Positions 16,620 through 24,952 of a DNA stretch of 64,000 nt are shown here, in pieces. Positions within the stretch are counted from its first letter, which is position 1, and each line of letters begins with the position of its first letter. The position numbers and the translations under genes were made by a program. The DNA comes from an uncultured Caulobacter sp. (lineage in GTDB: Bacteria > Pseudomonadota > Alphaproteobacteria > Caulobacterales > Caulobacteraceae), in assembly GCA_937925635.1 (NCBI GenBank), contig CALALX010000013.1:10575-74574 (forward strand). Direction: 5' to 3'. Below the pieces are notes generated by a model. It was not told the DNA's origin, ran no database searches, and worked only from the letters and a program-made list of their open reading frames with translations.

Positions 16620-19058
16620 TCAGGTCCCCCTCGGCTTGGCCCGAGTCGTCGCCTGGGCCAGCCAGGGCTCTTCCGGCCAGACATGGCGCGGGTAGCGGCC
16701 CTTCATCTCGGTGCGGACCTCCTTCCAGCTGCCGCGCCAGAAGCCCGGCAGGTCCTTCGTGACCTGGATCGGCCGATGAGCGGGCGACAGCAGCGCCAGG
16801 GTCAGCGGCACGCCGGCGGCCGTGGGGTGTTCGGAGAGACCGTAAAACTCCATCACCCGCCCTTCGACGCGCGGTCCGCCCTCGGCGGCGTAGTCGATCC
16901 GAAAGCGGCTGCCGGTCGGCGCTTCCCAGCGCGCCGGAGCCTCAGCGCCGAGACGCTGCTGCAACTCCCAGGGCAGCAGCGTCCGGAGGGCGTCTGCGAC
17001 AGCGTCATCGGAGAGTTCGGACAGCGAGCGCCTGCCGTGCAGCAGCGGCTCCAGCCAGTCGGCGAGGCGCGCGATCAGGACTGGCTCGGACAGGTCAGGC
17101 CAGACGTCCGGGCGGTTGGCGTGCAGGAAGGCCAGTCGCTCGATGACCGAGGCCGTGCGCTCGCCGGCCTTCAGCGCCGCCAGCCCCTCGCGCCGGACAC
17201 GGTCCGCCAGCGCGCGGACGATCATGTCCGGCTCAGGCCTTTCGATCAGCCGGTCCTCGACCGTGAGGCGGTCGAGCTTGAGCAGGCGGCGACCGCGCAC
17301 CTTGCCATCGGCCTCGACCTCCAGCCGTTCCTCCCGCACCAGTCGGTCAGCGAAGGCTTCGCGCAGGGCCGCCTCGTCCAGCGGCGCGGCCAGCAGGATG
17401 CGGTCGCGCTGCGCGCCGCCGCCCAGTTCGCCGACGGCGATCCACTTCTCTCTAGCGAGCACGTCCGTGGGTTCGACATGGGCGCCGCGACCGGTGGCCA
17501 GCTGGAATTCGCCGGACGATCCGCGGGCCTTGGCGACCCGCTCGGGGAAGGCCTCGGCGAGCAGGAGGGCCTCATCGAGGGCCGGCTGCCTTGGTGGATG
17601 TCCGGCGGCGCGGGCCCAGCGCTCGGCAAGCTGGCGGGCGTCCTTCGCGCGCTGGGACCGGTCACGGTCGAAGGCCTCCAGCCGATGGCCCAGATGTACA
17701 TCGCGACCGCCGAGACCGCGCTCGGTCAGCAGGGCGGCGATCTTCGCGGCCAGCAGGCCCTGCCCGCCCGCCGCGCCCCGTACGACCATGTGCGCCAGCC
17801 GCGGCGGCAGGGGCAGGTCGGCCAGCGCCTTGCCGTGGGCGGTCAGGGCGCCCTGCCCGTCCAGCGCCTGCAGCCGGACCAGCAGCGACCGCGCCTCGGC
17901 GAAGGCGGCGGCGGGCGGCGGGTCCAGGAATGACAGTTCGGACGGATCGCGCGCGCCCCAGCGGGCGAGGTCGAGCGCCAGGCCCGACAAGTCTGTCTCG
18001 AGGATCTCGGGCCGGCCGAAGGGAACCAGAGCCCGCGTCTCGGCCTCGTCCCATAGGCGGTAGCAGACGCCCGGCTCGGTCCGGCCGGCGCGGCCGCGAC
18101 GCTGGTCGGCGGCGGCGCGGGAGACGCGGACCGTCTCCAGCCGCGTCAGGCCGCTAGCCGGGTCGAACCGCGGTACGCGGGCCAGGCCCGCATCGATGAC
18201 CACGCGGACGCCGTCGATGGTCAGGCTGGTCTCGGCGATCGAGGTGGCGAGCACGACCTTCCGGCGGCCCGGCGGCGAGGCGGAGATGGCCAGATCCTGA
18301 TCGCGACCCTCCATCGCGCCGTAGAGCGGGGCCAGATCGACCTCCGGCCGTCGCATCCGCTCGGCCAGCAGGTCGCGGACGCGCAGGATCTCGCCCTGGC
18401 CCGGCAGGAAGACAAGCAGGCTCCCCGCCTCCTCGGCCAGGGCCTTGTCGACCGCGCGGGCGACCTGCTCCTCCAGCCGCTTGCCGGGATCGCGGCCGAG
18501 GTAGCGGGTGTCGACGGGAAAGGCGCGCCCCTGACTTTCGATCACCGGCGCATCGTCGAGCAGCCGCGCGACGGCCGCGCCGTCCAGAGTCGCCGACATC
18601 ACCAGGAGGCGCAGGTCCTCGCGCAACAGGCCCTGACTGTCCCGCGCGAGGGCGAGGCCGAGGTCAGCGTCGAGACTGCGCTCATGGAACTCGTCGAACA
18701 GCACGGCGGCCACGCCGTCCAGCGCCGGATCGTCCTGAATCATGCGGGTGAAGACGCCCTCGGTGACCACCTCGATTCGGGTCCGGGCCGAAATTTTTGA
18801 CTGCAACCGGACGCGATAACCCACGGTTTCGCCAACGTTTTCGCCCAGCGTCGAAGCCATGCGCGCCGCCGCCGCCCGAGCCGCGAGCCGCCGGGGCTCC
18901 AGCACGATCAGCTTGCGACCGTCCGTCCACGGTTCGTCCTTCAGCGCCAAGGGCACGCGCGTGGTCTTCCCGGCGCCAGGGGGCGCGACCAGCACGGCGT
19001 TCACGCCGTCCGCCAGTGCGGCCCGCAGACGGGGCAGGTTTTCCTCGATCGGGAGCAT
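16620..19058 (-). CDS. hrpB: ATP-dependent helicase HrpB
   Basis: DExH-box helicase of unknown cellular substrate. The 812-residue protein has Walker A APPGAGKTTRVP, motif Ia VLEPRRLAARAAAARMA, motif II VLFDEFHERSLD, motif III MSATLDG, and motifs V-VI TSIAETSLTIDGVR and QRRGRAGRTEPG, then the HrpB-specific C-terminal region ending in PRHVWPEEPW. Length matches the family. Starts ATG at 19058; monocistronic in appearance, divergent from the permease gene. Confidence 0.96.
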   Translation of the reverse strand: MLPIEENLPRLRAALADGVNAVLVAPPGAGKTTRVPLALKDEPWTDGRKLIVLEPRRLAARAAAARMASTLGENVGETVGYRVRLQSKISARTRIEVVTEGVFTRMIQDDPALDGVAAVLFDEFHERSLDADLGLALARDSQGLLREDLRLLVMSATLDGAAVARLLDDAPVIESQGRAFPVDTRYLGRDPGKRLEEQVARAVDKALAEEAGSLLVFLPGQGEILRVRDLLAERMRRPEVDLAPLYGAMEGRDQDLAISASPPGRRKVVLATSIAETSLTIDGVRVVIDAGLARVPRFDPASGLTRLETVRVSRAAADQRRGRAGRTEPGVCYRLWDEAETRALVPFGRPEILETDLSGLALDLARWGARDPSELSFLDPPPAAAFAEARSLLVRLQALDGQGALTAHGKALADLPLPPRLAHMVVRGAAGGQGLLAAKIAALLTERGLGGRDVHLGHRLEAFDRDRSQRAKDARQLAERWARAAGHPPRQPALDEALLLAEAFPERVAKARGSSGEFQLATGRGAHVEPTDVLAREKWIAVGELGGGAQRDRILLAAPLDEAALREAFADRLVREERLEVEADGKVRGRRLLKLDRLTVEDRLIERPEPDMIVRALADRVRREGLAALKAGERTASVIERLAFLHANRPDVWPDLSEPVLIARLADWLEPLLHGRRSLSELSDDAVADALRTLLPWELQQRLGAEAPARWEAPTGSRFRIDYAAEGGPRVEGRVMEFYGLSEHPTAAGVPLTLALLSPAHRPIQVTKDLPGFWRGSWKEVRTEMKGRYPRHVWPEEPWLAQATTRAKPRGT

Positions 19059-19185
19059 CGGGGGCAGTCCTAGTGCGTGAAATCGGCCCCGTCACCGTAA
19101 GCCGTTGCGTCAACCGCCATTGCTGCCTAACGTCCCGGCCAATTCCGCCGACGGGGGTCGTCGGCCTTTGGGGGAGCGAGACGTA

Positions 19186-20841
19186 ATGTCCGCATCAGAT
19201 TCCGCGCCACGCGGGAACCGGCTTTTTCTCAAGAAGTCGATCGCCAACATCCAGAAAGAGGCGGCGCGAAGCGAGCTGAAGCGCTCGCTCGGCCCGATCA
19301 ACCTGGTCAGCCTCGGCGTCGGGGCGATCATCGGCGCCGGCATCTTCGTGCTGACCGGCCAGGTGGCCTCGGCCAACGCCGGCCCGGCCATCATGATCTC
19401 GTTCGTGGTCGCGGGCATCGCCTGCGCCCTCGCCGGCCTGTGCTACGCCGAGCTGGCCTCCACCATGCCCGTGTCCGGCTCGGCCTACACCTACGCCTAC
19501 GGCACGCTTGGCGAGGTTTTCGCCTGGATCATGGGCTGGCTGCTGGTTCTGGAGTACGGGATCGCGGCGTCCACAGTCGCCGTGGGCTGGTCCGGCTACG
19601 TCATCAGCATGCTGCATGATTTCGGGGTCCATCTGCCGACAATATCGGTGGCCGGCGCGGACGTCGCCAAGTGGGGCACGCCGTTGATCCAGGCTATTCC
19701 GGTCGAGTCCGGCGGCGTCACCTTCCAGATGACCGGCGGTCTCAACGTCATCGCCGCCATCGGCATCGCCCTGGTCACGCTGCTGCTGGTCATCGGCGTC
19801 AGCGAATCCGCGAACGTCAACAACGTCATCGTGGTCATCAAGGTCATCGTCCTGCTGACCTTCATTGGCGTCGGGATTTCGTACATCAACCCCGCCAACT
19901 GGTCGCCGTTCATCCCCGAAGCCACCGGTCAACCGGGCGAGTTTGGCTGGGGCGGCATCTTCCGCGGCGCGGCGATCATCTTCTTCGCCTATGTCGGCTT
20001 CGAAGCGGTCTCCACCGCGGCGGCCGAGGCCAAGAACCCGTCGAAGGACGTGCCGGTGGGCATCCTGGGCGCCCTGGTCATCTGCACCCTGATCTACATG
20101 GCCGTGGCCGCGGTGATGACCGGCGTTGTCCCCTACAAGGAACTGGCCAGCCCCGCGCCGATCGCCGTCGCCATCGACCGCATGGGCCTTGAGTGGGCGA
20201 ACCTGCCCTTCAACAACGCCGACGGCGAGGCGTTCAACCTGATCAGCCTGATGATCAAAGTCGGCGCCATCACCGGCCTCAGCTCGGTGATGTTGGTGCT
20301 GTGCTACGGCCAGACGCGCATCTTCTACACCATGGCCCGCGACGGCCTGCTGCCGAAGGTGTTCGCCGCCATCCATCCGAAGTTCCGCACCCCGTGGATG
20401 GGCACCATCCTGCTGGGCGCGGTGATCGCGGTCACCGCCTCGTTCCTGCCCATCAGCCTGCTCGGCGACCTGGTCTCGCTGGGCACCGCAGTGGCCTTCT
20501 CGATCGTCTGTCTCTCGGTCATCTACCTGCGGGTGAAGCACCCTGAGATGGAACGTCCCTTCCGCGTTCCGGGCGGCGTCGTGACCGCCACGCTCGGCAT
20601 CCTCGCCTGCCTGTTCCTGGCCTGGCAGAACTTCTCGCCGATGCTGGAGCACGCCATGAACGGCAATCCGCTGCCGCTGCGCATCCTCGGCGGCTACGCG
20701 GCGGTCGGCGCGATCGTCTACTTGGTCTATGGCTTCTGGAACTCGAAGCTGGCCAAGGGCATCGACATCACCGAGGACACCTCGATGTCGAGCCCGGCGG
20801 AAGCCTTCGCCCACGGCGTCGACGACGTGAAGGAGAAGTAG
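19186..20841 (+). CDS. APC-superfamily amino acid permease
   Basis: Cytoplasmic-membrane amino-acid carrier with about 12 helices in 551 residues. The first helix contains VSLGVGAIIGAGIFVLTG, the unwound substrate-binding motif of the APC fold; later landmarks are FFAYVGFEAVSTAAAEAKNPSKDVP and CYGQTRIFYTMARDGLLP. It resembles the YfnA/CAT cationic-amino-acid group. The ATG at 19186 follows GGGGGAG about ten bases upstream. A strong terminator lies just after the gene, so it is transcribed alone. Confidence 0.92.
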   Translation: MSASDSAPRGNRLFLKKSIANIQKEAARSELKRSLGPINLVSLGVGAIIGAGIFVLTGQVASANAGPAIMISFVVAGIACALAGLCYAELASTMPVSGSAYTYAYGTLGEVFAWIMGWLLVLEYGIAASTVAVGWSGYVISMLHDFGVHLPTISVAGADVAKWGTPLIQAIPVESGGVTFQMTGGLNVIAAIGIALVTLLLVIGVSESANVNNVIVVIKVIVLLTFIGVGISYINPANWSPFIPEATGQPGEFGWGGIFRGAAIIFFAYVGFEAVSTAAAEAKNPSKDVPVGILGALVICTLIYMAVAAVMTGVVPYKELASPAPIAVAIDRMGLEWANLPFNNADGEAFNLISLMIKVGAITGLSSVMLVLCYGQTRIFYTMARDGLLPKVFAAIHPKFRTPWMGTILLGAVIAVTASFLPISLLGDLVSLGTAVAFSIVCLSVIYLRVKHPEMERPFRVPGGVVTATLGILACLFLAWQNFSPMLEHAMNGNPLPLRILGGYAAVGAIVYLVYGFWNSKLAKGIDITEDTSMSSPAEAFAHGVDDVKEK

Positions 20842-20872
20842 GCCTCAGGCCCGCGATCCTGAACAGTGGACA

Positions 20873-20903
20873 GGCCCGGGAGCGATCCCGGGCCTTCTTC
20901 TTT
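20873..20903 (+). terminator. Rho-independent terminator after the APC permease gene
   Basis: GGCCCGGGA and TCCCGGGCC form a perfect 9-bp GC-rich stem with a GCGA tetraloop, followed directly by TTCTTCTTT. It lies 32 bp after the permease stop and 47 bp before the MBL-fold gene, ending the permease transcript. Confidence 0.9.
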
Positions 20904-20949
20904 GCCGCGCCCCCTTTATTCCGAGCGCCTGAACGCCGATCATACGGCC

Positions 20950-21675
20950 ATGACCGAACAGACCGCCGACACGCCCGAACCGCCCATCCGCGCCATGCTG
21001 GCGCCGGTGACGCCGCTGCAGCAGAACTGCACGATCGTCTGGTGCACGAAGACGATGAAGGCCGCGATCATCGATCCGGGCGGCGAAGTCGACCGCCTGT
21101 TGGCCGGCCTCAAACAGCACGGCCTGACGCTCGAGAAGATCTGGATCACCCACGGCCACCTCGACCACGCCGGCGGCACGGCGGCGCTGAAGGCGATGAC
21201 CGGCGCGCCGATCGAGGGACCTCACCGCGACGACCAGTTCTGGATCGACCAGATCGAGGACAGCGGCGCGCGCTATGGCATGACCGACGCCCGCGGCTTC
21301 ACGCCCGACCGCTGGCTGGAGGACGGCGATGTCGTCACCCTCGGCGAGACGCAGTTCGAGGTCATCCACTGCCCCGGCCACACGCCCGGCCACGTGATCT
21401 TCTTCCACCGGGAGACCGGCTTCGCCCAGGTCGGCGACGTGCTGTTCAAGGGCTCGATCGGCCGGACCGATTTCCCGAAGGGGAACTACGACCAGCTCAT
21501 CGACTCGATCACGCGCAAGCTCTGGCCGCTAGGCGAGCATGTGGCCTTCGTGCCTGGCCACGGCCCGATGAGCACCTTCGGCGCCGAACGCAAGACCAAC
21601 CCGTTCGTGGCCGATGTCATCGTCGGCGGCGGGCCGACGCCCCAGTCCGAGGGCGTGCCCAAGCGCTTCATGTGA
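20950..21675 (+). CDS. MBL-fold metallohydrolase (glyoxalase II-like, YcbL group)
   Basis: Metallo-beta-lactamase-fold hydrolase of the glyoxalase II/persulfide dioxygenase branch. The 241-residue product has the metal motif WITHGHLDHAGG, the second histidine region HCPGHTPGHV, an aspartate in FAQVGDVLFKGSIGRTDFP and a late FVPGHGPMSTFG. It lacks the C-terminal substrate domain of true GloB, so it matches YcbL-type proteins, likely thiolester hydrolases. Confidence 0.88.
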   Translation: MTEQTADTPEPPIRAMLAPVTPLQQNCTIVWCTKTMKAAIIDPGGEVDRLLAGLKQHGLTLEKIWITHGHLDHAGGTAALKAMTGAPIEGPHRDDQFWIDQIEDSGARYGMTDARGFTPDRWLEDGDVVTLGETQFEVIHCPGHTPGHVIFFHRETGFAQVGDVLFKGSIGRTDFPKGNYDQLIDSITRKLWPLGEHVAFVPGHGPMSTFGAERKTNPFVADVIVGGGPTPQSEGVPKRFM

Positions 21676-21764
21676 CCCCCGCCCCTCCACGTCATCTCAC
21701 CGCGCCGCCGGTGTTGTTGCAGGGCTGAAATCCGCCCGCCATCTGCAACGGTCAGAAGGCGGCC

Positions 21765-22520
21765 ATGGAGCTCGCAATGGACGGACCGGTGACGGACAAC
21801 GGAGAGATCGGCGCCCGCATTCTCATCGTCGACGACGACGAGGGCATCCGTGACGTCATCGGGGATTTCCTCGTTCGCCACGGCTACCGGGTCGAGGAAG
21901 CGTCGGACGCGCGTTCGATGGAACAGGCGCTGTCGCGCACCCAGGTCGATCTGATCGTGCTGGACGTCATGATGCCCGGAGAGGACGGCCTGTCCCTCTG
22001 CCGCAGGATCTCCGGCGCCCCGGGCGCGCCCGGCATCGTCATGCTGTCGGCCATGGGCGAGGAAACCGACCGCATTGTCGGGCTGGAGCTGGGCGCTGAC
22101 GACTACCTGCCCAAGCCCTGCAATCCGCGCGAGTTGCTGGCCCGCATCCGCGCCGTCCTCCGCCGCCGGCAGGAACCTCGGACCGGCGAGGAGCGGATGG
22201 CCGCCATCTGCGAGTTCGGGGGTTGGCGCCTCGATCTGGTCCGTCGCGAACTGCGCTCGACCCAGGGCGTCATCGTCAATCTATCCAGCGGCGAGTTCTC
22301 GCTGCTGCGCGCCTTCGTCGAGCGCCCGCAGCGGGTGCTGACCCGCGACCAGCTGCTGGACCTGGCTCGCGGCCCGGACACCGACGCCTACGACCGCGCC
22401 ATCGACGTCCAGATCAGCCGACTGCGCAAGAAGCTCGAGGATGGCAGCGGCGCCGAGATCATCCGCACCATCCGGAGCGAGGGCTACATGTTCTCCCCGA
22501 AGGTGGTCCGCCTGTCATGA
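21765..22520 (+). CDS. OmpR/PhoB-family response regulator
   Basis: DNA-binding output half of a two-component system. The receiver domain has acidic pocket VDDDEG, phosphoacceptor D67 in LIVLDVMMPGEDGL, the conserved threonine or serine position in VMLSAMGEE and lysine in DDYLPKPCNPREL. The winged-helix effector domain carries LLRAFVERPQRVLTRDQLLDLARG, VDVQISRLRKKLE and the final RSEGYMF wing. An alternative ATG at 21777 has GGAG six bases upstream and may be the true start. It overlaps the kinase gene by ATGA. Confidence 0.93.
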   Translation: MELAMDGPVTDNGEIGARILIVDDDEGIRDVIGDFLVRHGYRVEEASDARSMEQALSRTQVDLIVLDVMMPGEDGLSLCRRISGAPGAPGIVMLSAMGEETDRIVGLELGADDYLPKPCNPRELLARIRAVLRRRQEPRTGEERMAAICEFGGWRLDLVRRELRSTQGVIVNLSSGEFSLLRAFVERPQRVLTRDQLLDLARGPDTDAYDRAIDVQISRLRKKLEDGSGAEIIRTIRSEGYMFSPKVVRLS

Positions 22521-24035
22521 AGCCGTTCGGCAGGGGCGCGCCGCTGTTCGCCCAGGTGCTGGCCCTGGTGGTGCTCAGCATGGTGCTTGTGCACGTCGTG
22601 CTGGCCGTGCTCGTCTTCACCCTGCCGCCCCCGCCCCCGGAGCTCTATCGCCTGGCGGACATCGCCCAGGCGCTCCGCGCGCCCGGGGAGACCAAGGTCG
22701 AGGGCGCCCGTCCGCTGGTCGTGAAGGTGACCGCCCCCCCCCCCCATGGCCGGCCGCTGGCGCGACGACGTCCGTCAGAAGGTCGCCGAGGCCCTGCATG
22801 TTCGAGAGGCCGACGTCGTCGTCGCGACGGATGTTCGCCGGCGCCTGTTCCTGCGGGGCTTGGGCGGCGGGTTTCGCCAGCCGGGGCCTCCGCCGCCAAA
22901 GGGCGACGTCATCTTCCGCGAGCGTCCGCCGCCCGGAGGCGACGGCCTTGTGATCCGAGGCGAGGGCCCGGCGACGGCCATCGCTGGTCACGGCCCGCCC
23001 CCTGGGCCGGGTCGGGAGGAGGTCGTGGGGATGACAATCATCGGCGCCGGCGGGCCGGACGGCCCCGGACGGCCGGCCATGCGGATCTGGAACGAGCGGG
23101 TCATCTTCGCCCCCTTCAAGATCGCCGTGCGTCAGCCGGACGGCCGCTGGCTGGTCGCCCAGCCAAAGCCGTCGCTGCGGCTCGCCTCTTGGCAACTGCA
23201 CATTCTGCTGACCATCGGACTGTCGGCGATAATCGTCGCGCCGATCGCCTGGCTGTTCGCGCGGCGAATGTCGGCGCCGATCGCCGTCTTCGCCGAGGCC
23301 GCCGACCGGCTCGGACGCGATCCGCGCGCCGCGCCGCTCGAGGTCACCGGCTCGCGCGAGGTGGTCGCCGCGACGGAGGCCTTCAACCGCATGCAGCAGC
23401 GGCTTCGGCGCTATGTAGAGGATCGCACGGCGATGGTCGGCGCGATCGCCCATGACCTGCGCACGCCGCTGACCCGGCTGCGCTTCCGGATCGAGGCGGC
23501 GCCCGATGAGGTGCGCGGCAAGCTGGCGGCCGAGATCGACCAGATGGACGCCATGATCTCGGCCACCCTGGCCTTCGTGCGCGACACCACGCGGGCCGGC
23601 GCGCGTGAGAAGCTGGAGCTGTCGTCACTGGTCGAGTCCGTCCTCGACGAGGCCGCCGAGACGGGGTCCGACGCCAGGGCCCTGCCGTCCGAGCGGCTCG
23701 TGATCGAGGGCGATCCGATCGGACTGCGCCGCCTGATCGGGAACCTGGTGGAAAACGCGCTCAAGTATGGCCAGAGGGCGCGCGGCCGGGTGTTCGCCGA
23801 GGACAGCTTCGCCATCGTCGAGATCGAGGACGACGGCCCGGGCGTGGCGCCTCTGGAGATCGAGCGACTGTTCGAGCCCTTCTACCGCGGCGAGCCGTCT
23901 CGCAGCCGCGAGACCGGCGGGGCGGGGCTGGGCCTGGCCGTGGTCCGCTCGATCGCCCGGGCGCACGGCGGCGACGTGACGCTGTACAACCGGTCGGGCG
24001 GCGGTCTGATCGCACGGGTGTCGCTGCCGCTCTGA
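22517..24035 (+). pseudogene. EnvZ-like sensor histidine kinase, frameshifted at a 12-C tract
   Basis: Inner-membrane sensor partner of the preceding regulator, interrupted by a +1 frameshift. The first 76 codons (ATG at 22517, a membrane helix, VFTLPPPPPELYRLADIAQAL) run into a run of 12 C; the rest continues in another frame from 22746. With one C fewer the joined protein would be about 505 residues: a Pro/Gly-rich periplasmic region, second membrane helix, HAMP, HisKA phospho-His in AIAHDLRTPLTRLRF, N box NLVENALKYG, and DDGPGV plus GGAGLGLAVV ATP-lid motifs. All catalytic motifs are intact, so it may be phase-variable, rescued by slippage, or a sequencing error rather than dead. Confidence 0.85.
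22734..22745 (+). repeat. Homopolymeric C12 tract inside the kinase gene
   Basis: Twelve consecutive C residues encode prolines and mark the point where the kinase reading frame breaks. An ATG follows immediately at 22746 in the downstream frame but without a good ribosome site. Eleven C would restore one continuous frame. Confidence 0.9.
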
Positions 24036-24124
24036 GACATCAGAAATGTTGCGCGGCTGCAAAGCACGCGCCCTACTGGCGACGCCGCGCCGGGTCATCC
24101 TGCGGGCGTGATTCTGGAGCCCGC

Positions 24125-24865
24125 ATGCGCCGTCGCGTCCTGACCTTCGTCCTGCTGCTCGCCGCCGGCGCGACAGCGGCCGCCGCACAGCCCGCCCCGC
24201 CGCCGCAGCCGACCGAGGCCGCGCCGCCGATCGATATGGGCGACGACGAGGCCCTCCCGCCCCCCGAACTGGTATTCATCAGCCCCGCCGGCGAGCCCTT
24301 CCGCTCGCCGATGGGCGCGCCCTACCCTGTCGCCGACTGGTTCGCCCTCGCCGACGCCGACCATGACGGCGCCCTGACGTCCGCGGAGTTCGCCGCCGAC
24401 TCCGGCGCCTTCTTCGCGCGCCTCGACAGCGACAGGGACGGTCGCGTCGATGGCTTCGAGAACGCCGACTACGAGAAGGCCATCGCCCCGGAGATCACCG
24501 GCGTCATGCGCCGTCCGCCGGCCCGGCCGAGCGGCGGCGGAAGCAACTGGCGGCCCATGAGCCGCGCCGACGCGATGTGGGGGCGGATGCCGTTCCTGTC
24601 GCCAGGGCCGAATGGGCCCAAGGGGCCGCCCAAACGCCAGGGCGCGGCGCAGTATGGCTTGCTGAACGAGCCACATCCGGTGCGCGGCGCCGACGCGGAT
24701 CTGGACGGCAAAGTCACCCGGGCCGAGGCCGAAGCCGCCGCCCGGCGCCGCTTCGCCCTGCTCGATCTCGATGGCGACGGTCGGCTTGTCCTCGCCGATC
24801 TGCCGAAAACGCCGGCGCAACTGGCCTTCGGGGAACCGGAAGCGCCGCCGCGACGGAAACCGTGA
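24125..24865 (+). CDS. Exported EF-hand calcium-binding protein
   Basis: A 246-residue protein with a signal peptide (MRRRVLTFVLLLAAGATAAAA) and four EF-hand-like loops: DADHDGALTSAE, DSDRDGRVDGFE, DADLDGKVTRAE and DLDGDGRLVLAD. Loops 1-2 and 3-4 form two pairs separated by a proline-, glycine-rich linker. Likely binds calcium in the periplasm. It lies between the two-component system and macA-macB on the same strand, suggesting that it belongs to the same envelope-response group. No enzymatic domain is seen. Confidence 0.88.
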   Translation: MRRRVLTFVLLLAAGATAAAAQPAPPPQPTEAAPPIDMGDDEALPPPELVFISPAGEPFRSPMGAPYPVADWFALADADHDGALTSAEFAADSGAFFARLDSDRDGRVDGFENADYEKAIAPEITGVMRRPPARPSGGGSNWRPMSRADAMWGRMPFLSPGPNGPKGPPKRQGAAQYGLLNEPHPVRGADADLDGKVTRAEAEAAARRRFALLDLDGDGRLVLADLPKTPAQLAFGEPEAPPRRKP

Positions 24866-24952
24866 ACCCGCGGGGTTGAAATGCGACTGCAACGCGCTGT
24901 CGCTATCGGCATTCCCCATTCAACGTCTTTCAGCGAACGATTCCCCAAGCCC

